Origin: Amia ocellicauda
Taxonomy: Eukaryota > Chordata > Actinopteri > Amiiformes > Amiidae
DNA length: 64,000 bases
Direction: 5' to 3'
NCBI RefSeq assembly: GCF_036373705.1
Contig: NC_089866.1
Coordinates: forward strand, 5,444,001-5,508,000
The translations under genes and the position numbers were made by a program. Below the pieces are notes generated by a model that saw only the letters and a list, made by a program, of their open reading frames with translations, was not told the DNA's origin and made no database searches. Positions 51,201-61,159 of the stretch are shown here, one piece after another; the first letter of the stretch is position 1; each line of letters begins with the position of its first letter.

Positions 51201-53267
51201 TCCTTCTAATCAGACGGATGACCTACTAAGGGCTCTCTGATGTGAAGCTGCAGGAAACAGCTGAACCACAGAGTATTGCCGCGTTTATCCAGATGTTTCA
51301 AGCTCAGAGATGCCATGAAATGAATTGTTTTAATCTTGCTGTGGATCGGTGTGTTTTAATCCTCTGTCTTCGCAGTAGTATTGCATTATGACGTGTGTGT
51401 GTTTTGGTTTATGGGAGAGAAAAAACGTACCTGTGATTTTAGCGGAGAACTGTCATTCCAATGATCGTCTTTGCTGTTTTTTTTTTTTCAGCCTGAGCGG
51501 ATAAACCCAGAACTGAGCCAGAAAGGGTACAACGTGAAGTCTGACGTGTGGAGTCTGGGGATCACACTGGTACTTTTGCATTTCTTGTTCTTCAGTGCAG
51601 GCCACAGTTCGGGAAATGGTACTTGACTGTGGGGGGTGAAAAACAAGAACCGAATTAATTACTAGGGAACTTTTTTTTTCACTCATCATTACTATAGTGT
51701 GATTCACCTCCACCACAAGTGGCAGGAACTCAATTATCCATCAGGCACCAGTAAATTAGATTGATTATGCCGGTTCCAGTCAGTGCGTGTCTTGTGAAGT
51801 GCTTATCCTGCCTGAGAGTGCAACAAAAGGTGAAAAACAATGACATAATTTGAATTTCAAATAGTTTTTTGAAAGAGATCTGAGGAGTAAACATCAAACA
51901 CTACAGGAGCCTTTGAGTCTTTAGGGATCTTCTGCAGATGGGCGCAACGTCAAGTATACAAAAGAACTGACAGAACCGTCATGGTTTGATCTACGCTCCC
52001 CTTTACGGAAGAAAATAGAGAATAAAAGCTGTATTTATAAGCTTGTGTAATGCAGATCAAATCTACGATTGAATTCTTGAAGAACACTGCATTGAGGTTT
52101 TTAAAGCAGCTAAGTTCATATTATAATTCAACATCTGAAAGTTCTCCCTTCCCCCCAGATCGAGCTGGCCATCCTTCGGTTCCCGTATGAGTCGTGGGGG
52201 ACGCCCTTCCAGCAGCTGAAGCAGGTGGTGGAGGAGCCCTCTCCCCAGCTCCCCCCCGACCGCTTCTCCCCCGAGTTTGTGGACTTCACAACACAGTGGT
52301 AAGAGAACCTCCTTTTTAGGGGTTTATCTGCTAAGCGGCATGGATCGGGACATGGAGAGCTTGGTCTGATCCTCCGTCTGACGTCTCGGCCCTTCTGTTT
52401 GCGAGCCTCCGGTGCAAACAGCAGGGCCGAGACGTCAGACGGAGGATCCGCTGAGCTCTCCAGACCGTGATCTGCGGGCTTTTGCGTACAACCCACAACC
52501 GAGAGTAGAGGGAGTCTGTTACAAAGTTTCAGTTGAAAGATGCTGTGGCAAACTTGTGCCAAATGTGCTCCTCCTCATCGAAACCTCACCTTTTAATATA
52601 TATAAATCCCTTTTTTTTTTTTTTTTTTTTTTTTCCCAGCTTGAAAAAGAATCCAGCAGAAAGAATGAACTACCTTGCGCTAATGGTAAGACTGCCTGTG
52701 CTATGTTTTGTTGCCTCCACTTCTCTAGTCTTTTATTTCTTCAAAGCAGAAAGTTGATCAAAATCCAGTTTATATTCTGGTTGTTTTTCCCCGAAAGACA
52801 ATCGAGAAAAGACTGTATATTAGCTTAAATTCAACATATTTGCAGTTAGTCAAGCGGAGCCGATCGCAGGATTGTCAAACCACATGTATTTTCCGAGACA
52901 CATTCCTCAAGTTTTTCCACATGCTGTACGTTATCGAGGTCTCTGTACAGACAGTTTTAAACCCTTAACAAATAAATAAATAAAATATAAACTGGCCCGT
53001 TCCCAATACAGAATTATGCAAAATGTAGACAGTCAAGAGTTTTCACCAATATTATTAGAAGTATCCATTAACATGAAAAACATTGCATTTCTTGATCTTT
53101 ATGAAAGGAAAACATGCGCATATCAATACCCATTTTATCCCGGTTCATTAGACATTTAAAGTTTGTTTTTTCCTGTACAGGAGCACCCATTCTTCAAACA
53201 ACACGACACTAAGGAAACAGATGTAGCCTCCTTTGTGAAAGAGGTGCTAGAAGACAACCAGAACTGA
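30207..53267 (+). CDS. MAP2K3: MAP2K3 (MKK3), dual-specificity kinase activating p38 MAPK (twelve coding exons)
   Basis: The coding exons are 30207-30228, 42592-42661, 43330-43378, 48624-48737, 49034-49153, 49727-49843, 50078-50129, 50851-50978, 51492-51569, 52159-52298, 52640-52685 and 53181-53267 (TGA). All junctions are GT-AG and in phase, giving 340 aa (human MKK3 347, MKK6 334). Visible features are a p38-docking motif KKKPGLKIP (11-19), glycine loop GRGAYG (63-68), ATP lysine in AVK (Lys85), HRD (180-182), DFG (200-202), the activation sites Ser210 and Thr214 in SVAKT, APE (224-226), and a C-terminal docking segment ending in EVLEDNQN. All catalytic residues are intact. Known role: it is phosphorylated by MAP3Ks and in turn phosphorylates p38 on Thr-Gly-Tyr. 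The assignment to MAP2K3 rather than MAP2K6 rests on its neighbours and on PPRNLDSRTFITIGD (48-62 region start). The N-terminus itself is MKK6-like. Confidence 0.96.
33563..33780 (+). mobile_element. Dispersed retroelement-like repeat, family B, copy 2
   Basis: This copy is inverted relative to 28329-28441 and longer. The shared part runs from AAGAACATAAGAAAGTG to TGCTCGTTTGGTGTCCATTA. A further stretch continues through CTGGGGAGTTTGTTCAGATT and CTCTCTGTGTGAAGAAGTG, which I associate with repeats common in non-teleost fishes. Just before the start, ACACTTTCTTA and TAAGAAAGTGT form a perfect 11-bp hairpin around AGAACA. Confidence 0.65.
34863..34914 (+). promoter_or_regulatory. Candidate TATA-type alternative promoter in MAP2K3 intron 1
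   Basis: An inverted CCAAT box (ATTGG, 34863-34867) lies 40 bases before TATAAAAA (34907-34914), with an ETS-like ACTTCCTG upstream near 34839. The arrangement fits a promoter, but AT-rich introns yield such matches by chance. Confidence 0.2.
40443..40455 (+). repeat. Poly-C tract in MAP2K3 intron 1
   Basis: Thirteen consecutive C residues are followed by ACAGG, so the site looks like a splice acceptor. No exon of recognisable coding potential follows. Confidence 0.8.
42662..43329 (+). other. MAP2K3 intron 2
   Basis: This 668-base intron is phase 2 and splits a valine codon (GT|A). Nothing further is recognised in it. Confidence 0.85.
44859..44876 (+). repeat. (TG)n microsatellite in MAP2K3 intron 3
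   Basis: About eight or nine TG units after CACG. Confidence 0.8.
47086..47113 (+). repeat. 28-base poly-T tract in MAP2K3 intron 3
   Basis: Twenty-eight uninterrupted T residues. On the minus strand this could be the poly-A tail of a retroposed sequence, but I see no recognisable element beside it. Confidence 0.8.
52335..52480. repeat. Long foldback (inverted repeat) in MAP2K3 intron 10
   Basis: The inner arms at 52368-52402 and 52414-52448 are 35-base reverse complements with a single mismatch, and 25 outer bases match perfectly. The loop is 11 bases (52403-52413). Weaker complementarity continues outward, including GGAGAGCT at 52355-52362 against AGCTCTCC at 52454-52461, making a stem of roughly 65-70 bases. 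The stem contains TGACGTCT and AGACGTCA. It lies 37 bases downstream of exon 10. Confidence 0.85.
52611..52639 (+). promoter_or_regulatory. Extreme polypyrimidine tract at the MAP2K3 exon 11 acceptor
   Basis: Twenty-four consecutive T residues followed by CCCAG form the splice acceptor of exon 52640-52685. The run is long enough to be unstable in length. Confidence 0.85.
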
Positions 53268-53901
53268 TCACCTGCTGTCCTGCTTTTTATTTGTTTTTCT
53301 GTATCGTTACGAAAAACTAAAAATCGAAATCCGAGAGTAAAAACCCAACTAGATTTACGCCAGTGGGTGGGTCCTGATCGCCACGGAAAGCATTGGGACG
53401 TGTGGTGGATTTACCTTGCATTATTTGCAGTATTTGCCAAGATAATTTTTGTATATGTATGATATTATAGTTTGGTACACGGATACAAATGGAAACTTTT
53501 CATATTCGGCTCTCAAACCGAGACGGGAGCTACAGATCTGTGCGCGTGTGTGCGTGTGAGACCTTGTTGCAGTTTTTAATTCCCTCGCTACTTGGTACAT
53601 AGAAAACGGAAACAAAAAAAGTATTTCAAGCATTTGTGCTAAGCCTTTAACGTCACCATAAATGTGCAACGTGTTTTGTCTGTCTGATAATTCAACCTTT
53701 TTAAGTCCTGCAAACCACCATAAGCTTTGAATGGGTTGGGCTCCCTCGAGTCTATTGTGTATATATGGCAGCGATTAACTTGCTGAATGTATTAAAACAA
53801 AACCGGGAGGGCAGAGGGACGGCTTCTCGTCTCCAGAGTCCATTTTTAAAGTAGATTTTTATTTATCTTAACTTGTTTGCATGGTTTTGATATTAAAAAA
53901 A

Positions 53902-53907
53902 AATAAA
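53902..53907 (+). terminator. Candidate MAP2K3 polyadenylation signal
   Basis: This is the first AATAAA well into the 3' region, 635 bases after the stop, within an A-rich stretch. Other AATAAA hexamers lie at 54692-54697 and 56107-56112, so the 3' untranslated region may be 0.6 to 2.9 kb. Confidence 0.35.
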
Positions 53908-56322
53908 AAAAAAATGCACTTTTTAAAAACAACTATATACTTAAAAGGCCACTGTCAATGTTTAACAAATGTGAAAAACTGCGTTCGTGGGATAAGCATT
54001 AATGGATTCCCGCCTCAGAATTTGATACTGGTTTTGTATGAATTTGTGTCAGCTTGCATGTACTTTTTTTTCCCAGTATAATTTGCTCATGCAGTGCCAT
54101 AGAAGATCATGTAATTAAGCAGTTGTTAAATTGTCCTGGGGGGAGAAAATGTCTCTCCCTTTGGCGCGTAACACTCAAGTGTAGAGACCAAAGCCAATCT
54201 GAAACGCAGCGATGGTGGCGGAGGTTTCATGTGCCAATTAGTGAGCCGCCCATAGTCCTAATCAAGACCTATCCCTGGTCCGTACTGGCCTTGTATAGGT
54301 CTCGTTTATAAAGGACACGAGCCATTGTTGATTACTAAGTGTTTTCGCAGGTCACCATCAGCTGACCCTGGAAAACACGCCTTGCCATTTCTCAGCTTCT
54401 ATTTCTAATCATCCAGGATCTTTTGTTTGACGGCCTCCTCTGAGCCGCCACTCACGGGACCGGGATGAGAACATTAGCAATAACTTCCACATCTTCTACC
54501 GTGCGTTGGATCCCTCTGCCTCTCAGGGAAAGAGGGAGCTCCTACAGCTTTTAGTACAACCGTACATGTGTGCGCTTCTCCGGCTGCCATCGCTTATCTC
54601 TGTATAGTTACTTTTCATTGCAGCGATTTAGATTACCTTTCCTGTCGCAGTATACGAAGCTCGTACTGGATTGCAAGCGATTAAACCCCTAAATAAATGT
54701 GATCTCAGCAGGAGCTCTCGGGTAAAATTATTGCGGACCGCGACGCTCGACCACGGAGTCGAGGCACGAGATCCGAGAGACAACCCCTGCGGGCGCCTGT
54801 TCACGAGAGATCTCGATGTTATGCTGCTGTATGCACAAGGATGGCAGATTTGTTGTCTTTTGTATTGTTTTATTATTAATGATAAATGAGTTGTTCTTAT
54901 GATAATATAGGAGACACTCCATGAGCCCAGGTATAGCTCGATCCCCTGCAGATCCCTGGCCTCTCTTCCAGACAGAGCCTTCAGTGATGGAACAGGCCAG
55001 TCTAGTTTTAATGCTAATGTGTCTGGAGCTTTTTTTTTTTTTTTTTTCCTCTCTCTCTCTCCTCCAGATACTCATTTACAGGTTATCTAAAGAAAGCACA
55101 CTTTATAGATCTGTATTTTGATAGCATTTAGGGAGTGTTGCTGAAGAAAACCGATGCAGTCTCCGTCAAATGCTGCTTTTCTTATCCTTAATGGATACTG
55201 GGTACTAACTAACTGACCGGTTTAGACAGTCAGCGATTTTGCCACACCGAAGTCCACAAGATGCATAACCTGCAGGGACTTGACTAGCTTACAGTTAGGA
55301 GTTAAATCGTCGGGTGTTTGACTACATTATGACTTTGACTCTGTGATACAGAAGTTGGAATAGTTTGTTTTTATCTCCATTTCTAGATGGCCCAGTCTGC
55401 CTTTTTAATAGATCCAAGTATAAGTGCAGCCAGATTCATATCCGCGGTCAGGGATGGCATTTCTCTCTTCCTTACAGATTGGTGTGTTACAGCTGTAGTT
55501 TAACCCCCTGCCTGTGTATTTCCCCAGCAATGGCTTCTGAAAGCAGGTTTATAAAACTACAAATCGCTTCAAAGTCATCACTGGGATTCGCTGAAATATA
55601 TAGTCAAAAGGTAAACGCAGTTTGTTGTAGTAAGACAGCCTTTATACCCGAAAGAATGTCTGAATGTTTGTGTCTATAGTATAATATTAAAAATTGTTTT
55701 TGTTTTTTTTACTTTTGCGTACGGGACCTTTTTCAAAATGTTCAAGCGTTTCGTGCCTTCGATCAGTTGTTCTGGGCCCCGAGCTGTGCATCGCAGTGGG
55801 GAAACCACTAAATCAAAACCCACGTATGAAATTACACTGAACGAGGGTTTTAGCAAATGCGTCTTATCCAGCAGGTGCGTCAGCTTTGTGTTCAGAGTCC
55901 CCGTCTCTCAGCCGCGGCGCTGATCCAGCCCAGGGGCGGCCCCCCGATCGGGACGAGCTTTGCTTTTCGCTCCATTACTGTACCTGCATGATAATGTGAG
56001 ATGGGGGGGTTCTAGTGTAGAGTTGAAATACAATGTGCCTGTTTGGTGACTGTTGTAAAGATGCATTTTAATTATATATATATTATATAAAAAATATATA
56101 TAAGTAAATAAAAAAAAAAAAAAAGTTTTTAATCCTGTTGTCCAAAGTTTCATTAATTTGACTTTTGTTTTGTGAGATTTAAAACAGTTGATGGGCACTT
56201 TAAAATCATTAAAACACGGTAATCCCAGCAGACGGATTTGCTGTCTAAGGAGAAGGACGGACATGGAGGTTTATGACTCAGTGGAGCTCGTTTGGGCACA
56301 CGGGCTGCAGTATGCTTACTAT

Positions 56323-56337
56323 CCACAGGGAGGCGCT
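56323..56337 (+). promoter_or_regulatory. Candidate CTCF motif downstream of MAP2K3
   Basis: CCACAGGGAGGCGCT followed by GTAG resembles the GC-rich CTCF core. It lies 3.1 kb past the MAP2K3 stop. Binding is an inference. Confidence 0.3.
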
Positions 56338-59300
56338 GTAGCCATTCAAATGACAGTCCAACCAACTCTTTCAGTCATTAAATCCCACCTGAGTTCCGCG
56401 CCTTAATTGCAGAGGTTTCAGATGCATAGGCTGATCCTACTAATTCATACTGGCAAATTAATTGTGCTGCATACACTGCATACACATTCTAGGCCTTGTA
56501 CCTTTGTGTGTGTACGCACATATATGCATGCATGTGTGTTTGTATTTACATATGTGTGTATGTATCAATGGAGAGTATGGTGTGTTAAAGCACTATTGTA
56601 CAGTTGGAAGAATAAATGGTTTCAGAGATGTATGTACGTTTGCTGCATAATCTGAAAAAACTTGAATCTTGTACTGAATCGGAAAAACAAAGTTACACAA
56701 GCTGTGCCAGATTGCCGCTGTAAACGGGTGCACAGATGTTGCTGTGCCAAGTTTAGGAGTTGTTTACAGGACACGGTCTGATGAACGGGGGCCCCTCTGC
56801 AATGCTGATGAGGCTGGAAGACGACCCCGCAGAAAGCACTTGTTAATTCTGTTTTGGAGAAGTATGTTCTCCCTTCTGGAGGCTGCAACTCGACACTCAG
56901 CCGCATTACTGCACATAGCTGGACAGAAAGCGACTTATTGCCACCACCTCGCGTGGAAAATCTTGAAATGTCTCTACTCCGTGCCAGGCATTATTTTCTA
57001 AGCTATTATTAAGGGTGACATTAAACCACAGGGTCATTCCTACTCACCGCTCAACACTTGTATTCCAGGCGTTATCATCAACCGAGCAAGACCAGGGTGA
57101 AGATTAGACAATGACAGAGCTACGGAAACAACTTGGGATGGGATCGTCTTTCTTAGATGGGTTCATGCAATTCCTTACCATCGTTCTTTTCTTTACAGAG
57201 AATCTAGAAAAGTCAGGAAGTCAGACTTGCTAGTGCCTGTGCACCTCTTTGTGAATATATTAGGAAATCGCCCACTTTATTATATGAGAGAGCCCAACTG
57301 CAGGAGTTTGAACAGGATGCCAATCAACTGGGCCAAAAACATTTAACTAAGGCCCCTGTCCTGGCCACTAATCCTGGTGTTCAGGGAGAGATGTTTTGCC
57401 TGCTTTCCCTGGTTATGAAGACAGGAAGGCTGTTGCAGGAGCGGATGTTCTTCAGGGGTAACCCCGGGTGCTATACATACAGCCTCCTCCTCTGCCTCAC
57501 TGTAGTTTTGCCAAATATTTGAGACGGTGTGCAACGCGGGAGCTATTTCTGTCCCTTCGGCAGCTGCAGTCGTCACCAGTGCGAATGAACGCCGCGGGGG
57601 TGAGCGGAGGAACTGGCTGCAGGGTGAACGCAGACAGTTTCTGGGCACAGAGAGCAGGGCCTGCACACTTGCATAACCACATGCAATTAGAAAAAAGGAA
57701 AGAAGAAAAAAAAAAAAAAATGGCAAGGTCTAACCTCTCCAGCCAAGCAATTATGTGCGGCTGATAACGGTTAACAGCCTCGCTCACACTGGTTGTAAGT
57801 TCCATCTGGTCTCAGCCGGCCTCGGTCAAGTCCATTACAGGCGTACAGGGAGAAGAATGAACCTACCCCCCCACAGTTAATAACATTTTAAGCGATGTTG
57901 CTTGACGGTGCACTGAGGTTGTCTCGTCATCACTGGGATCCCCCCCCCGCTACAATCGCAAACCATGTTTTTTTTTAAATGTCATTTCATCCATCTGTTG
58001 TGTACGTCAGAATGTTATTTTTGATTCGGTTCCTAACACGAGGTAAAAGGAAGGGATTTTACATAAGTGTATCCCTCAGTATTTCCACCACTGCAGCAGG
58101 GAAAATCTCTCCACCCTCCCACTTGGTGTGAGCGAGGCAGCGCTGTGAGTCACAACGCTGAAGGGTGCGTTTATCGACTGACTCCTGCGAGAGGAGATCG
58201 TGAATCTCTGCTGCCACGCCGACCCGCTCGACTCGCTGTGAAGTGGAGGCAGACACTCCACCGCGGCGAGGGGCCTCCCTGGAGCGGTGAGAGGGAGGCC
58301 GGTGCCTTCGTACGGGGGACGGGGAGCGTCCCTGTAGGGCTGAGAGACGCCCCGAGCTCCACTCCGAACAGGGTGGCCTAGTTCTCACGTTGAGTGGCAG
58401 GTAAAGCAACTGAACACAATAGTGCTCTAGTCACGCGGAGTTTCACGAACAGCCGGGACGGAGGTGAGGGTGAAGAGGGTTGACATTTCGGACAACCCCT
58501 ATCTGGAATGCTCTCTTCACTTCTCTCATTACTGACAGTACCTACAGATGGAGAACGATCTGTGCAGGGAAGTCATCTCTGTGCAATCAGGTAAATAGCA
58601 AGCACTTCCAACCACTGAATATTTATGTCCAGCACGTCACCTCGAAGCCAAGACATGACTAGAGAGCAGGACGGGCACGTTTACTTCTCAAAAGCGTCTT
58701 GTCAATGACGAAGCCAGAGCAAGACCAGAGTCGTGCTTGCGGACCTTTTCATGGCATTTGAAAACCTACAGGAGGCCAATTAGGACGAGACTAAAGGTAA
58801 TCAAAGCTTTCAAGGAACACGCTGCCTAAACTAGCCATGGCCTGCGTAAAAGATTGGTGTTTTATAGAACAAATTAGGTAAAATACAATAAATCAAATCC
58901 AAGTGATTTGAAAATTCAGTTTCTCATTATAAAATGTTCTGATAGCTCAAGCTGTCTTCATCAGGAGGGGGGACTACCGATTAAAATCTCCAGCCCCAAA
59001 CCTGTGGTGTTTTTATTTTTAATTTTGGCTTCTCATTAGATTTAGCTGGGCGGTGTAAATAAATCTGACCGGACTCTCCAGGAGCTATTTCAGTACATCC
59101 TGGTATCCTTTGACCATCAAGGCATCCCACCGAGGGACACAATGTGGCACAGGCTAGTCTAAAATGTAACACTGCAGCACTGTTAATTATACACTGAATA
59201 GATATACCTGAGGATTAATTGACATTGTATTTGTAGGACTGAGCAAACTTCCACTTTATGCCCCAACATATTTTACACATGAACTGACTGCCACAGACTA

Positions 59301-61144
59301 CCTCAGCAAGAGCACTTTGCATGTGAAAGGAGGCCTAAAATCTTTCATTTTCACCCTGGCCTCATTAGAGCGGTCGTGGATTCGTTTCACCCTGGAAAAT
59401 GACATTTGATATAACCTGTTGCTGCGTTTTTGCCGCTGTGCCAGGTTGCTTTGTTTTGATCCGTGTAACAGTGGGCCGGCTGGGCGCTGGTGTACGGGCT
59501 GATGCTTCAAAAAATGCATTTAATCTTCTGATGAAGGGATGCACGCAACTGGCAAAAAATGTCAGTACATTTTCAGGCTTCGGGCTCTAATTTCAGCTAG
59601 TGGTGTCCAGTTCACCAGACCAATTGGTATCTGTAAGCCATTAAACCTCCGCTTGCTGTGCCCATTCTGCAAATTGTTCTGACTGGTTTGACAAGCCAAT
59701 GTGATTTGCGGGATTATTTATTCAACTGTGATCATGTATAGCGACTGCCTATACCATTCCAAACGAACGCTGGAACATGCCTCAGAGGCCCTTGTAGTAA
59801 TTATTGTTCATTAAACAGAGTTCATGAGATTTTACGTCGAGAAACCAGTTGGATGTCTTGTTCGTAAGATCAAAAAGGGATGTGACTACCTCTGTTTCTT
59901 AGGATTTCAAATGAATGCACACTGAGCTAGTATAAACCAATATCATTTCAAAGCAATTACTGCTACCAGTAGCCCCTCACAATCACAAACACTGACGAAA
60001 AAATTACTGCTCATTATAATGGAAACTCCTTCCTCGTTAGTGGCAGGTTGTCCGCTGCTGTGCCATGTTTAAGTCATCTGGGGGCACATGAAGGAAAGAC
60101 AGCACTGTTAAAGGGTCTCCCGCCTGATTTCACACAGGTAAATACAACATTTTCCCCTCACTGACACAGACACGCTAAGAAGCAGGTTTACATATGATCA
60201 CTGCACTCTCTCCCCACTCACTAGCTGTTCTGTACTTTAATCATCTCTCAGCAATTTATAAAACACTTTTTAATTATGCTCTTTAATTTGCTTTAATATT
60301 CCATGCATAACAAATACTAACAGATCAGGAAAGGCAGCAAGTCAGACAGATGTGGTTAATTATTTTGGTGGTAATGGGGTACCATGGAAAATAGTGATGG
60401 TGATCATGTGACAGGAGGCTAAAGTAACAATGGTGGGAGGCTCTGAAGAGGCTCATAACAGGAGAGTGTGTAGCAGTGAGGCCCCAGACTGGCGCTACGC
60501 ACAGCTTTTGATTTTACTCCTGAGATGGGGGTTGAACCTGAATTGCAGTTTTTCTCCGGGACATGGCTTGCTTGACTCTCCTGAAATGTTCTGGGATTAC
60601 CTGTGCATATAAAACACAAGGCTTTAAAGGGAGGAATGAACCGTACGGCTCAGTCTAATAGATATTATGAATGAATTCAGTTAAGTACCCGCATGTGGTC
60701 CAATAATTGTACAATCTGAAGTACCCAATGGCTGTATTTGCAGCGCTGTGTGGATTTTGTCTTTGGGCTGTTAGGAAGATAAATGAGGGGTTTGAAGCTA
60801 TCAGAGCCGGAGAGACCTGTCACCACTGAGTGATACACTACACAACGAGTCGCTGAGGAGAGGAATGAAGCATTAATAGGACGAGCAGAGATTAAATGAC
60901 CTTGTCTCATTTGTTAATTATACTGATAATATGTGACTTCATTACGTTATGTAAACTGCACACCGTCACCATTCTTTTAAACAGATTAATTGCTATCAAC
61001 ATCGATTTCGGGGCATGTTTTCCCAAGTAATGGGCAGCAATGTGACAATTACCGTCAAGGAAGGCAATGAAAAGAGTAAAGGCACCTCTTTAATTAAAAA
61101 AGATATAAAAACAATCAACTGGTGACAATGGATGTTTTTTATAA

Positions 61145-61159
61145 CCACAAGAGGGCGAC
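61145..61159 (+). promoter_or_regulatory. Candidate CTCF motif in the right-hand interval
   Basis: CCACAAGAGGGCGAC is a good match to the CTCF core consensus apart from one or two positions. Binding is an inference. Confidence 0.4.

Noticed and set aside
57343..57800. Overlapping 98-127-codon frames on both strands
   Set aside because: Several are extended through a poly-A/poly-T tract and give low-complexity Phe or Lys runs. No family match.
58059..58409. 116-codon minus-strand frame and 104-codon plus-strand frame as protein genes
   Set aside because: Both are open because the block is GC-rich. Neither has similarity to a known protein. Kept only as a CpG-rich finding.
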